Assembly (NCBI GenBank): GCA_003210795.1 | Contig: QCUJ01000016.1 | Coordinates: forward strand, 1-37,337 | DNA from: Synechococcus sp. AG-679-B05 | GTDB taxonomy: Bacteria; Cyanobacteriota; Cyanobacteriia; PCC-6307; Cyanobiaceae | DNA: 37,337 bases | Direction: 5' to 3' | Shown here: positions 8,462 through 17,428 of the stretch, piece after piece | How the letters are laid out: the number at the start of each line of letters is the position of its first letter | Position numbering within the stretch: the first letter of the stretch is position 1 | Position numbers and translations under genes: made by a program | Notes under the pieces: model-generated | What the model saw: the letters and a program-made list of their open reading frames with translations, nothing else | The model's database searches: none | Told to the model about the DNA's origin: nothing

Positions 8462-9871
8462 TCAGGCCCCATACTCCATCAGCAGCCAGGCCTGCCTGAG
8501 TGTTTCAGGATCACCGAGATTTCCTGGAAAAGTGACCACCGGCAAAGCCGCGGAAAAATCTGCTGAGTGATCGGCTCCCACCATCGCCAACACCAGTGAC
8601 AAACCTGGCAGAAGCTGCCCTTCAAGATCAACAGAGGAGAGATCAAACCCATCCCGCAGAAGGGTTCCTGTCGTGATTCCACCCTTGCTGATCACATAGC
8701 CCAGTTGGGGCACAAGGCTGGCCACCAGCCTGGCCATCACTCTCGCCAGCTGCATTCCAAAAATGAGGCGCAGCTCAGCAGCCGCTTCACCGGAGCCGAA
8801 ATGCAGTTCACCGCGGCTGGTGAACAGAACCGGAGTATGGCCGGAGCGCAGAACTGCCTCGATGAATCCCTGCAATTCCTTCTCCAGATCCGGCAACAAC
8901 AGATCGGGCGTTCCACCCTCGAGGATGCGTGCTACCCGTGCCACCGGCAATTCCACACCGATGCACCTGGAGTCCAACAGCAGGTGTTCAATCTGTTGAT
9001 CCGCCAGTCGCACATGGGAACCGACCACCACCAGTCCCGGCAAGCCGTCGCCAGAACAATCCCGCCGGCGCAATCCAGTTAGAGCTTTTGCATCGCGAGG
9101 CTGCGGCCCAAGAGGTTCAGAACCGGAATCCGCCAGTCCGTTGAGAAGGCTTGCCGCAGAACGGAACAGGAAGCGTTTGCGACCCTGCAGCTGCCGGATG
9201 GCAACACCAAGGGACTGAAGATGCTCAGGCCGCGACGCATCCACCACCACAGAACGATTGCCTCCCAGTGCCTCCAACCAGCGCACAAGTTCGGGTTCTT
9301 CGCCCTCAAGTTGCTCGATTTTCAGACGCAACACCGACGTTGCACTAATGCTTCCTCCACTCTTTTCCTCCAACCACGCGGCCAGATCACTGGTGCTGAA
9401 CCCGAACAGTTGATCGCGGGCAAAAACCGTTGTGTGAACAGGCTGGTCCTGCAGAAAATGAATCCCATCTCTGGTGACACGACCACCCTCGAAAAAAGCG
9501 GGAATGTGAAAGGTCGCGTCGATGGCGCCAAAGCGAAGCGACCATTCCTTTGCCAGCACCTCCGGCTCCAGCACCCCATGACCTCGCAGAGTGGAGTCGC
9601 CACGGCTCACTAGCAAAATCGAGCTCTCAGGAATGTCTTCGAGGGTGAGAGCCTCTGCCAGGGCATTGACAATCTCACGATTGCGACGGGCTGCTTCACC
9701 AGGCGTCAGAGCCCTTGTGTTCGCGAGCACGAACAGCAGCTGTGAGGGGTGGCGCAGACCCCGACGCAGACATGCCACATCCCAGGCGAGCAACAACGGA
9801 CAGCTGTGCACCGTCTGTGAACCGGTGGGATCGTCGTCAATAACAACAATCTTGAGAGGAAGCCTGCTCAT
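8462..9871 (-). CDS. Four-carbon acid-sugar kinase family protein (YgbK/DtnK-like)
   Basis: The family phosphorylates four-carbon sugar acids such as threonate or erythronate. The N-terminal substrate domain begins KIVVIDDDPTGSQTVHSC, the hallmark of the family, with LVSRGDSTLRGHGVLEPE and HIPAFFEGGRVTRDGIHF following. The C-terminal nucleotide-binding domain shows VVVGSHVRLADQQIEHLL, VLFTSRGE and the glycine-rich VISKGGITTGTLLRDGF. The product has 469 residues from ATG at 9871, a normal length; the open frame continues upstream to 10006 with no family support and overlaps the next gene. It is downstream of the mutarotase (36-base gap) on the same strand and converges with lldD. The exact substrate is unknown, and no aldolase or dehydrogenase partner of the known threonate/erythronate routes is visible here. 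Confidence 0.8.
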   Translation of the reverse strand: MSRLPLKIVVIDDDPTGSQTVHSCPLLLAWDVACLRRGLRHPSQLLFVLANTRALTPGEAARRNREIVNALAEALTLEDIPESSILLVSRGDSTLRGHGVLEPEVLAKEWSLRFGAIDATFHIPAFFEGGRVTRDGIHFLQDQPVHTTVFARDQLFGFSTSDLAAWLEEKSGGSISATSVLRLKIEQLEGEEPELVRWLEALGGNRSVVVDASRPEHLQSLGVAIRQLQGRKRFLFRSAASLLNGLADSGSEPLGPQPRDAKALTGLRRRDCSGDGLPGLVVVGSHVRLADQQIEHLLLDSRCIGVELPVARVARILEGGTPDLLLPDLEKELQGFIEAVLRSGHTPVLFTSRGELHFGSGEAAAELRLIFGMQLARVMARLVASLVPQLGYVISKGGITTGTLLRDGFDLSSVDLEGQLLPGLSLVLAMVGADHSADFSAALPVVTFPGNLGDPETLRQAWLLMEYGA

Positions 9872-9906
9872 GGGACCAAAAACCACACAGCGGTGATGGG
9901 TGGTTA

Positions 9907-10761
9907 TCAGCCGATGGCATAACGGCAGCGCAGAGTCTGCACTGCGGCCGGTGCCAGCTCCAGCTTGCGATCGCCGCTGATCAAAGCCTGGCGTGGCCCG
10001 GTCCATGGCTCAAGGCAGACCATTCGGCGGGGTGGATCAGTCCAAACGACCGTTAGATCCAAAGGGGCCTGATGCTGCAACTGCAGCTGCCGTCCATTGC
10101 AGTCATCAATCAACGTCACGGGACCCGCTGGCCGACAGAGGAAATCAACACCCTGGGGCAAACAGGACAGCTGATTGGCTGTGGCGGCATCGGCCATCTC
10201 CAGATGATTCAGGCAGCGCTCCGGAAGTCCGGTCAGCCGGGTCTGCCCGAGATCACTCACATGAAAGTAGGGATGCAGTCCGAAACTGAAGGGCATCGGG
10301 CGATGTCCACGATTGAGAACCGTGGTGGTGATCTCCAGAGCGTCAGCAACAGGACGTATCTCCATCTCCAAAAGGAAAGGAAAGGGGTAGGCCTTGAGGG
10401 TGTCAGCGTTGCTGGTGAGGCTCAGGCGCACACCGCTCTGATCATCCAGCAACTGGAGCTGCCAAGGCAGATCCCGAGCGAAGCCATGTTGAGAAAGTGT
10501 GTGATCGAGGCCATCCACCTCGAGCCGATCATCCGGAAGATTGCCGCAAATCGGGAACAGCACTGGAATGCCGCCACGAATACTCTTGGAGGGATCGGCA
10601 TAGCGCTCCTCATCGAAGTAGAGCACCTCTCGATCACCACAGCGCCATGCACTGACGAGGCCACCTCGCTCGGGGATGACCCGCAGACGATCGCCACTGG
10701 TGGGATGCAGGAACTCCCAGTGGCTGTAAGGAACCTTTTGCTGCGTAAGCGTCATCGGCAT
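9907..10761 (-). CDS. Aldose 1-epimerase family protein (hexose or hexose-6-phosphate mutarotase)
   Basis: A galactose-mutarotase-like beta-sandwich enzyme that interconverts sugar anomers. Motifs: GGIPVLFPICGNLPDD with the substrate-binding region, LSQHGFARDLPWQL (conserved His and Arg), FGLHPYFHVSD with the catalytic His, and VCLEPWTGPRQA with the catalytic Glu. The subfamily resembles YeaD-type glucose-6-phosphate 1-epimerases more than classic GalM. Length is 284 residues from ATG 10761; two more codons down is another ATG (10755). The open frame upstream to 10848 overlaps the alpha/beta hydrolase and is not part of the protein. It lies 24 bases after the hydrolase on the same strand, so the two with the downstream kinase may form one transcript. 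Confidence 0.82.
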   Translation of the reverse strand: MPMTLTQQKVPYSHWEFLHPTSGDRLRVIPERGGLVSAWRCGDREVLYFDEERYADPSKSIRGGIPVLFPICGNLPDDRLEVDGLDHTLSQHGFARDLPWQLQLLDDQSGVRLSLTSNADTLKAYPFPFLLEMEIRPVADALEITTTVLNRGHRPMPFSFGLHPYFHVSDLGQTRLTGLPERCLNHLEMADAATANQLSCLPQGVDFLCRPAGPVTLIDDCNGRQLQLQHQAPLDLTVVWTDPPRRMVCLEPWTGPRQALISGDRKLELAPAAVQTLRCRYAIG

Positions 10762-10784
10762 CCGCCGCGAAACAGAGGTGTTTC

Positions 10785-11711
10785 TTATGAGATAGCTACC
10801 GGATCCTTCCCTGACGGTGCTGGCGGTGATTCCAAGTTTTTCAACCACTCCTGTAACGCCGCATTCACCTGATCCGGCACTTCATCATGGGGGCAATGAC
10901 CCGCCTCCAGAACAACCTCCGTGGTGGCAGTTGGAGCGTGACGTTGAAAGGTAGAGCGTCTCCCGGGAGCATTGATCCAGGGATCACGGATCCCCCATAA
11001 CAGCAGCAGGGGAGCTGTGAGCTCAGCGAACAGCTCATCCAGGGGTTGTCCGGTTGGGATATCAAACACTGTCCTGAACACGCCGAACGCTCCAGGATCG
11101 AGGGATGGCCGACGGATCGACTCCACCAACCAGTCATCGACGTTGGTTTTGTCGACGTACACCTGGTTCAGAGTGCGGCGGATGGTGGCGGGACGACGCA
11201 GGTTCTCGAAAAGAAGCCGCTGCAGCAAAGGATTTTTCAACAGAGCCGTGCTGATGCTCTTGCGGGCGATGGCGGCCCAACCCTGAGGAGACTTTTGCTC
11301 ATCGCTGAAGGGGCCCGCCGCATTCAGTAGCACCACACCAGCGCAATCCTGTTTCAAGGCAGCACCAGCGGCCAATGCAGCAAAACCGCCAAGTGAATTT
11401 CCAGCAATCACCGTGGGACGGCCGATGACCTCCCTCACGTAATGAACCAGCTGATCACGCCAGAGGGCTCCCCCATAGCTCAAATTTCCTGGCTTGGCGC
11501 TGCGGCCAAACCCCAGGAGATCCAGGGCATATACAGAGTGACTTTCACTCAGAACGGGGATGTTGTGACGCCAGTGGTCGGTTGATGCACCAAACCCATG
11601 AACCAACAACAACGCAGGGCGATCGGATCGGTCCTGATCAGGGTGCTGCTGAACCGTGTGCACGGCATGGCCGAGATGGCTCCAGTTGATGCAATCCACA
11701 ACCAACTTCAA
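10785..11711 (-). CDS. Alpha/beta-fold hydrolase
   Basis: Substrate unknown. The fold is clear: the oxyanion motif LLLVHGFGASTDHWRHN (residues 35-50), the nucleophile elbow GNSLGG with Ser106, an acid in LLLLWGIRDPW (Asp243) and the catalytic His in EAGHCPHDEVP (His272). Proteins of this size (308 residues) next to sugar and isocitrate genes are common in picocyanobacteria and are annotated only to superfamily level. There is no signal peptide or membrane anchor, so it is likely cytoplasmic. It starts back-to-back with a small membrane protein (8 bases between start codons), implying that both promoters overlap the coding ends or lie inside the opposite gene. Confidence 0.85.
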   Translation of the reverse strand: MKLVVDCINWSHLGHAVHTVQQHPDQDRSDRPALLLVHGFGASTDHWRHNIPVLSESHSVYALDLLGFGRSAKPGNLSYGGALWRDQLVHYVREVIGRPTVIAGNSLGGFAALAAGAALKQDCAGVVLLNAAGPFSDEQKSPQGWAAIARKSISTALLKNPLLQRLLFENLRRPATIRRTLNQVYVDKTNVDDWLVESIRRPSLDPGAFGVFRTVFDIPTGQPLDELFAELTAPLLLLWGIRDPWINAPGRRSTFQRHAPTATTEVVLEAGHCPHDEVPDQVNAALQEWLKNLESPPAPSGKDPVAIS

Positions 11712-11719
11712 GTAGCGCG

Positions 11720-12067
11720 ATGCTAAGCAGCATTGAACCGGGCTGGATGGAGAGCTACGAGGTGATCAACGGCCCTCTGGCCGATGCGGCCGTGTGGCGT
11801 GGCGGACTGCTCTGGGCGTTAGCCCTGTATGTGCCGCTGAGTGCGCCCTTAAGCCGATTGGAATCAAGCCTCGAGGAAAGCAAACTGCCTGAGTCTTTAC
11901 GGCAACCCACTTTGGTGATCAGCAGTCTGCTGTTGGCCCTCGCCTTTGGCGTGGTGACACAGCTTGGATTGAGTTGGGTCCTTGGCCCAGGCTGGGCCTC
12001 CAGCCTGGGTGTCGTAGCCGTGGGCTGGAGTGCACTTCTGGTGCTCGCCAGCGGCGGAGAAGACTGA
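11720..12067 (+). CDS. Small conserved-type membrane protein, function unknown
   Basis: I do not recognise a characterised family. The 115-residue product has three hydrophobic stretches: residues about 27-42 (GGLLWALALYVPLSAPLS), about 67-88 (LVISSLLLALAFGVVTQLGL) and about 92-110 (WASSLGVVAVGWSALLVL), with an acidic C-terminus GGED. A second ATG at residue 10 (11747) may be the true start, because the segment after it reads most smoothly. The gene is boxed between the divergent hydrolase and the convergent antiporter with one base between the stops. The high coding quality of the frame and lack of an alternative support a real gene. Confidence 0.65.
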   Translation: MLSSIEPGWMESYEVINGPLADAAVWRGGLLWALALYVPLSAPLSRLESSLEESKLPESLRQPTLVISSLLLALAFGVVTQLGLSWVLGPGWASSLGVVAVGWSALLVLASGGED

Positions 12068-12068
12068 T

Positions 12069-13460
12069 TTAAGACGCTTCCCCCAGCGGATTCCCAACAA
12101 ATTCTTCGGGCACCTGATTGCCATCCTCTGGTGGCTTGTCTTTCAACACCAGTCGCAACAGAACCGGCGCAAGGAATGTGGTGCCAATCACCATCAACAG
12201 GATCGCTGCTTCCAGACCAGGGCTGAGCAGCTTAGCTGCTGTGCCCAGACCAAGGAAGATCAAACCAACCTCCCCACGGGGCAACATGCCCAGACCCACA
12301 ACCAAGTGATTCGTCTTCTGCTTGCCAAACACCGCCCAACCAGCGACCACCTTTCCGATGATGGCAACCACGAACATGAAGGCTGCAATCACCAGTGCCG
12401 AACGCGATTCGGGATCGGAAGGGTTGATCACTGAAAGATCCATCCCCGCACCCACCAGCACAAAGAACACCGTTGCAAAGAGGCCAACGATGGGTGTGAC
12501 AGCCGTCTGGATTTCGTGGCGATGCTTTGAGGTGCTGGCAATCAATCCAGCCGCAAATGCACCAAGGGCGGCCTCCAATCCAATGGCCGTCGCAATGAAG
12601 CAGCTGGCTCCAAGCAACAGATACGAGCCGACCAATTTGGCCTCAGGTGCCTTGAGCTGATCGATCATCCAATCAAAGGCGGGAGCAGCCTTGCGACTCA
12701 GCAGAAGGGCAACCACCACAAACAACACTGCCGCAACCACCAATTGGATGATCGGAGCGATTTCCAGGCTGCCACCAGCCGCCAGCGACACGACCACCGC
12801 CAAAATCACAATGCCCAGAATGTCGTCGAGAACTGCTGCTCCGATAACGATCTGTCCCTCTCGGGTGCGTAGATATCCCAACTCACCGAACACACTGGCT
12901 GTGATGCCGATACTGGTCGCCGTCATGGAGGCACCGGCAAAGATCGCTTGAATCGGGTCCACATGAAACAAGGCCATCAGTCCGAATGTGCCGAGGGCAA
13001 AAGGAAGCACCACACCCGCCACAGCGACCGAAAACGCCTGAGCACCGACGGCCATCAGTTCTTCAAGCTCACTCTCCAGACCCGTTAAAAAGAGGAGGGA
13101 ATAAAGCCCGAGATTGGAGACGGACCTCAACGATCCGAATCCCTCGTTGTAAATCGACGAGACCTCCTCTGGAGGCACGTGAGCCAGCCCCCCTACGGCG
13201 TTGGCAAAGGAATTATTGAGCTCCACCTGAGTCTCGGGCGGCACCAACAGATGCAATCCGGAGGCGCCGATGATCACTCCGGCCAACAACTCGCCAAGGA
13301 TTGTCGGCAACTCAAAACGAACCAGTATTTCTGCAAGCGTTCGGGCTGCCACAAAAATCAGCACGAAACGGAGCACACCGATAAGTGTTTCGGCGACTTC
13401 AAAGTCATGGCTGCTGATTTCGCTCAGCAGGGCAGGAAACAGCATGGAGCTGCGCAGCAC
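12069..13460 (-). CDS. CPA2-family cation:proton antiporter (Na+/H+ or K+/H+)
   Basis: An inner-membrane exchanger of the KefB/NhaS type with about twelve hydrophobic segments. Recognisable parts are LPTILGELLAGVIIGASGLH, the repeated-fold half LGLYSLLFLTGLE, the unwound-helix region AGASMTATSIGITASVFGEL, the ion-site VLDDILGIVILA, LGAFAAGLIAST, and the late block GLGMLPRGEVGLIFLGLG. There is no TrkA-N (KefB-like) domain at the C-terminus, which ends in a short acidic tail, so at 463 residues it is the short antiporter form such as cyanobacterial NhaS3-like proteins. Ion specificity cannot be told from sequence. ATG 13460 is used, but ATG 13445 is equally plausible. It diverges from glgP across about 230 bases. 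Confidence 0.88.
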   Translation of the reverse strand: MLRSSMLFPALLSEISSHDFEVAETLIGVLRFVLIFVAARTLAEILVRFELPTILGELLAGVIIGASGLHLLVPPETQVELNNSFANAVGGLAHVPPEEVSSIYNEGFGSLRSVSNLGLYSLLFLTGLESELEELMAVGAQAFSVAVAGVVLPFALGTFGLMALFHVDPIQAIFAGASMTATSIGITASVFGELGYLRTREGQIVIGAAVLDDILGIVILAVVVSLAAGGSLEIAPIIQLVVAAVLFVVVALLLSRKAAPAFDWMIDQLKAPEAKLVGSYLLLGASCFIATAIGLEAALGAFAAGLIASTSKHRHEIQTAVTPIVGLFATVFFVLVGAGMDLSVINPSDPESRSALVIAAFMFVVAIIGKVVAGWAVFGKQKTNHLVVGLGMLPRGEVGLIFLGLGTAAKLLSPGLEAAILLMVIGTTFLAPVLLRLVLKDKPPEDGNQVPEEFVGNPLGEAS

Positions 13461-13692
13461 GTAAGCCAGACATTAGTGGTGGATTCCGATTGAGACGCCT
13501 CACAAATGGTCCGGATCGTGCAAAACACACCTGCATCCGAAGACCTTCACGTGCAGAAAGACATCTGACGGCTACCTTCCTTTCAAACAGAGGTACTACC
13601 TGGAACTCGAGAGCAATGACGAGCTCCGGGGTTTCCTGCCACAGAAGACGCTCCAATCGCTTCGTACTTTCCCGTCCCTTCTTCCGTCACTC
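13461..13692. promoter_or_regulatory. Divergent intergenic region between antiporter and glgP
   Basis: This 232-base stretch separates two start codons facing away from each other, so it should contain both promoters. I see no strong inverted repeat, riboswitch or clear sigma70 box pair. A minus-strand open frame crosses it (13405-13656), but it overlaps the antiporter start and has no recognisable content. Confidence 0.4.
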
Positions 13693-16215
13693 ATGACGTC
13701 CCCTCAACCCCTCGATCTGCGCCTTCCCACCCCCGGCTGTTACAACGATCCAGAACGGGCCGGCCTCGATGCCAAGAGCGTGTTCGACGGCATGACCGAG
13801 CATCTGTTCTTCACGCTCGGAAAGCTCGCACCCACCGCCAGCCGCCATGACCTTTACATGGCGCTGAGTTACGCGGTACGCGATCGGCTAATGATGCGTT
13901 ACCTCGCCACCACTGAGGCGATGCGGGCGCATCCGCAGAAATCTGTGGCCTATCTCTCCGCGGAATTCCTGATTGGCCCACAGCTCAACAGCAACCTGCT
14001 GAACCTTGGTATCCAGGAGGAAGCCGAAGAAGCACTGCGCAACTTCGGGATCGAATCGCTGCAGCAGATCCTCGATGTGGAGGAAGAGCCAGGACTCGGA
14101 AATGGTGGTCTGGGACGCCTCGCGGCCTGCTATATGGAGTCGCTGGCCAGCCTGAAGATCCCAGCCACCGGATACGGCATCCGCTATGAGTTCGGAATCT
14201 TTGATCAACTGATCCGAGACGGATGGCAGGTTGAGATCACCGATAAATGGCTGAAAGGCGGCTGGCCATGGGAGCTGCCCCAGCCCGATGAAGCCTGCTT
14301 CGTGGGCTTCGGCGGACGCACAGAGAGTTATATCGACGACAAAGGCAACTACCGCTCCCGCTGGATCCCCGCGGAACATGCCATCGGCATCCCCCACGAC
14401 GTTCCAGTGCTGGGGTATCGCGTGAATATCTGCGATCGCCTGCGGCTCTGGCGGGCCGATGCCACGGAAAGCTTCGACTTCTACGCCTTCAACATCGGCG
14501 ACTACTACGGAGCTGTTGAAGAAAAGGTTGGCAGCGAAACCCTCTCCAAGGTGTTGTATCCCAACGACGGCACCGACGAAGGCCGTCGCCTACGGCTGAA
14601 ACAGCAGCACTTCTTCGTGAGCTGCTCCCTTCAGGACATGCTGCGCAGCCTCGACAACCGAGGACTGCCGATCGAGGACTTCCCGCTGTACTGGACCGTC
14701 CAGCTGAACGACACCCACCCTGCTATCGCCGTGGCAGAGCTGATGAGGCTGCTGATTGACGATCGCCACATGCAATGGGAAAAGGCGTGGGACATCACCT
14801 CCCGATCAGTCGCCTACACCAATCACACCCTGCTGCCGGAAGCCCTGGAAAAATGGGATCTCGACCTGTTCGGCAACCTTCTACCTCGTCACCTGGAGCT
14901 GATTTATGAGATCAACCGTCGCTTCCTCCAGCAGCTTCGGTTGAGGTATCCCGGCAATGACGCCATTCAGCGGAAGCTATCGATCATCGACGAGGACGGC
15001 AGCAAGGCCGTTCGCATGGCCCATCTGGCCACCATCGGCGCTCACCATGTGAATGGTGTGGCGGCATTGCATTCCGATTTGGTGAAAACCGACCTGTTGC
15101 CGGAATTCGCAGCCCTCTGGCCAGAAAAATTCACCAACGTCACCAACGGTGTCACCCCCCGCCGCTGGGTCGCGCTGGCCAACCCGGAACTCTCCCAGTT
15201 GCTGGATGAGCATGTTGGTCAGGACTGGATCTCCAACATGGAGAACCTCCGCAAACTCGAAGAGCATCAAAACGACCAGGGCTTCCTGGAGCTCTGGGGA
15301 AGCACCAAGTTGTCGGTGAAACGCAAGCTGGCCGGCTACATCCATCGCAACACCGGCGTGCTAGTGGACCCTGCCAGCCTATTCGACGTTCAGGTGAAGC
15401 GCATCCACGAATACAAGCGCCAGCATCTCAATGCCCTGCAGGTGATCACCCAGTACCTGCGGATCAAAAACGGAAGGGCTGACGGCATGGCTCCCCGCAC
15501 CGTGATCTTCGGCGGCAAGGCAGCTCCGGGCTATTACATGGCCAAGCTGATCATCCGTTTCATCAACGGCATCGCTGACACGATCAACGCCGATCCCGAC
15601 ATGGACGGGCGGCTTCGGGTGGTGTTCCTGCCGGATTACAACGTGAAACTGGGTGAACAGGTCTACCCAGCGTCTGATCTATCCGAGCAGATCTCCACCG
15701 CTGGCAAGGAAGCCTCCGGCACCGGCAATATGAAATTTGCCATGAACGGGGCTCTCACCATCGGCACTCTCGATGGGGCCAATGTTGAGATCCGCGATCT
15801 GGTGGGTGGCGAGAATTTCTTCCTGTTCGGAAAGACCGTGGAAGAAATCACCGCCCTCAAGCATGGCGGATACCGCCCGGCCGATTTCATTGCAGCCATG
15901 CCAGAGCTGCAGGAAGCCCTGCGCTTGATCGAGATGGGGCACTTCAGCAACGGTGATGGTGAGCTGTTCCGTCCGCTGCTGGACAACCTCACCGGTAATG
16001 ACCCCTTCTACGTGATGGCGGACTTTGCCGACTACCTACGCGCCCAAGAAGCGGTGAGCCTGGCCTGGACCGACCGGATGCACTGGAATCGAATGTCGCT
16101 GCTGAACACAGCGCGGACCGGTTTCTTCTCCTCCGACCGCTCGATCGCCGAGTACTGCCAAAACATCTGGTCCGTCGATCCTCTCAATGTTGAGATCACC
16201 TGCGACGTTCCCTAA
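13693..16215 (+). CDS. glgP: Glycogen phosphorylase
   Basis: It releases glucose-1-phosphate from glycogen with phosphate and pyridoxal phosphate, the night-time mobilisation step. The 840-residue frame carries the complete glycosyltransferase-35 fold: LSAEFLIGPQLNSNLLNLG, the EEEPGLGNGGLGRLAACYM active-site loop, YGIRYEFGIFDQ, QLNDTHPAIAVAELMRLL, NVTNGVTPRRWV, VQVKRIHEYKRQHLNALQ, the phosphate-binding FGGKAAPGYYMAK and the cofactor site GTGNMKFAMNGALTIGTL with Lys681 as the likely PLP lysine. Start ATG 13693 is the only sensible one. Immediately after its stop lies a remnant of acetate kinase. Confidence 0.97.
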   Translation: MTSPQPLDLRLPTPGCYNDPERAGLDAKSVFDGMTEHLFFTLGKLAPTASRHDLYMALSYAVRDRLMMRYLATTEAMRAHPQKSVAYLSAEFLIGPQLNSNLLNLGIQEEAEEALRNFGIESLQQILDVEEEPGLGNGGLGRLAACYMESLASLKIPATGYGIRYEFGIFDQLIRDGWQVEITDKWLKGGWPWELPQPDEACFVGFGGRTESYIDDKGNYRSRWIPAEHAIGIPHDVPVLGYRVNICDRLRLWRADATESFDFYAFNIGDYYGAVEEKVGSETLSKVLYPNDGTDEGRRLRLKQQHFFVSCSLQDMLRSLDNRGLPIEDFPLYWTVQLNDTHPAIAVAELMRLLIDDRHMQWEKAWDITSRSVAYTNHTLLPEALEKWDLDLFGNLLPRHLELIYEINRRFLQQLRLRYPGNDAIQRKLSIIDEDGSKAVRMAHLATIGAHHVNGVAALHSDLVKTDLLPEFAALWPEKFTNVTNGVTPRRWVALANPELSQLLDEHVGQDWISNMENLRKLEEHQNDQGFLELWGSTKLSVKRKLAGYIHRNTGVLVDPASLFDVQVKRIHEYKRQHLNALQVITQYLRIKNGRADGMAPRTVIFGGKAAPGYYMAKLIIRFINGIADTINADPDMDGRLRVVFLPDYNVKLGEQVYPASDLSEQISTAGKEASGTGNMKFAMNGALTIGTLDGANVEIRDLVGGENFFLFGKTVEEITALKHGGYRPADFIAAMPELQEALRLIEMGHFSNGDGELFRPLLDNLTGNDPFYVMADFADYLRAQEAVSLAWTDRMHWNRMSLLNTARTGFFSSDRSIAEYCQNIWSVDPLNVEITCDVP

Positions 16216-16216
16216 T

Positions 16217-16314
16217 GAGAAGCTCTGCCTGGTCCTCAACCTCGGCAGTTCCAACCTGAAGGCAGCCCTGGTGGATTACACCGGGGTTTGACCTTGGCTC
16301 AAGAATCGAAGTCT
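16217..16314 (+). pseudogene. ackA: Remnant of an acetate kinase gene (5' end only)
   Basis: Directly after the glgP stop a short frame reads EKLCLVLNLGSSNLKAALVD, which matches the phosphate-binding N-terminus of acetate kinases (family pattern: hydrophobic strand, LN-x-GSSS-LK). It has no usable ATG or GTG of its own, hits TGA at 16289-16291, and after that stop reads PWLKNRSLRP before any likeness fades. The rest of a roughly 400-residue kinase is absent: only about 100 bases remain before the convergent unknown gene begins its 3' end at 16388. The simplest view is a gene that once followed glgP, lost by deletion. I see no phosphotransacetylase nearby. Confidence 0.65.
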
Positions 16315-16387
16315 CCGGCCCAAAGAAATCCGGAGTTGGTGCTTTGCAGCTGGCAAGCGACACACACTCGGAACCTTTCTGGGCTGA

Positions 16388-16849
16388 TCAGCTGCGGTCA
16401 GGTAGGTCGGGAGTTTGGTGCAGCAGGCGATTCAAACGCAGCCGATCAAAGTTGAGAGGATCCGGAGCCAGCTCACCGGCGAGTTCCCTGAACTTCTGCT
16501 CGATTTCCTCGGGAACTCGCACATCAAATACACGTTCCATCAAGGCTTCGATAGAAAACAGATGGGCATTGATGTTCTCCAGGTCAGCCATGGCCTGCTG
16601 AAGGGCATCTGGAGACTCATCGGTCGCTGCAGCTGACACTGCAGGAGCTGCTCCCTGTTCCGGCTGCTGACGCAAACCCTGTTGCTTCTGCAGATCTTCA
16701 AGAACTCTGCCAGACATGGTCCGGAATGACTGCAAAGCGGCCCAATTGAGTTCCTGCTGCTGACGCAGCGTGGGGAATTCCCGGATCAACCGGTCGTGCT
16801 CGCGATAAAACCTTTGACAGTCCGGACATTGACAAGGCTCTTCCGGCAC
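16388..16849 (-). CDS. Unknown protein with an N-terminal Cys cluster
   Basis: Not recognised as a characterised family. The 153-residue product opens MPEEPCQCPDCQRFYREHDR, where three cysteines spaced C-x-C-x2-C could bind metal, followed by a helical Gln/Glu-rich part, an Ala/Pro/Gln linker around residues 60-80 and a second helical part (QQAMADLENINAHLFSIEAL). There is no signal or membrane segment. The start is GTG at 16849: the only earlier in-frame codons before a stop at 16874-16876 are not normal starts apart from a rare ATT. The gene converges on glgP and follows another small unknown gene on the same strand by 36 bases, so the two probably form an operon. Confidence 0.7.
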   Translation of the reverse strand: MPEEPCQCPDCQRFYREHDRLIREFPTLRQQQELNWAALQSFRTMSGRVLEDLQKQQGLRQQPEQGAAPAVSAAATDESPDALQQAMADLENINAHLFSIEALMERVFDVRVPEEIEQKFRELAGELAPDPLNFDRLRLNRLLHQTPDLPDRS

Positions 16850-16885
16850 TTCAGATCCTCGGTCTGAAATCCACTATGACACCCG

Positions 16886-17209
16886 TCAGGCAGCGAGAGG
16901 ACCGGACGCGTCTTCTCCATCAACGTCCTCCTGGACTGTTCCAGGCAAGGGAATCTCAATCGACGACACCACGCCGATCACATCCCGCAACCGCATCGAA
17001 TCGGCAAACCAGCCCATCGCCTGCTCTGTGTCGCCCCGGCGCTCCGCATCTCCAGCTTGATCTTCATGGGCTTCAGCCAGCAGTGCCAACCAGCACAAGC
17101 AGCGGGCCTGAACAACTGACAGATCGAGATCTGTGGGCTGGGTGTCGGCAATCCTTTCGCTTTCCTGCTGGACAAGGAGTCGCAGCCGGAGATCGTGTAA
17201 CTGGGTCAT
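16886..17209 (-). CDS. Small unknown helical protein
   Basis: I cannot assign a function. The product is about 107 residues from ATG 17209 (MTQLHDLRLRLLVQQESERI); the frame opens three codons earlier at 17218. It is predicted mostly helical, with the stretch CLCWLALLAEAHEDQAGDAE and a TPR-like feel around residues 45-75 (ERRGDTEQAMGWFADSMRLR), then an acidic C-terminus. It lies upstream of the Cys-cluster gene on the same strand and about 90 bases downstream (in minus direction) of tRNA-Arg. Confidence 0.6.
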   Translation of the reverse strand: MTQLHDLRLRLLVQQESERIADTQPTDLDLSVVQARCLCWLALLAEAHEDQAGDAERRGDTEQAMGWFADSMRLRDVIGVVSSIEIPLPGTVQEDVDGEDASGPLAA

Positions 17210-17301
17210 AGCACCCACCCGGTTTCAACAACCCTAGCGGTGGTGAGCGTTCTGCCCACCCCACCAGATGTAGCGGCGATTACCGATTTTGGCTGAGCTG
17301 A

Positions 17302-17375
<74 letters not shown>

Positions 17376-17383
17376 AGGGGTTG

Positions 17384-17397
17384 ATCACCCAGGTGAT
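17384..17397. repeat. Short perfect inverted repeat between tRNA-Arg and rnpB
   Basis: ATCACC-CA-GGTGAT lies 9 bases upstream of the tRNA-Arg 5' end and 31 bases upstream of rnpB. It could be an operator shared by two divergent RNA genes or chance; it has no T run to act as a terminator. Confidence 0.3.
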
Positions 17398-17428
17398 TTG
17401 ATTATGCCCGCGAGGCATGATGAAGACT

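Noticed and set aside
13405-13656. 83-codon minus-strand frame across the antiporter-glgP gap
   Set aside because: Overlaps the antiporter start, has no recognisable domain and would leave no promoter region.
16313-16335. CTCCGG / CCGGAG hairpin after glgP as terminator
   Set aside because: Six-pair stem with an 11-base loop and no T run; not convincing.
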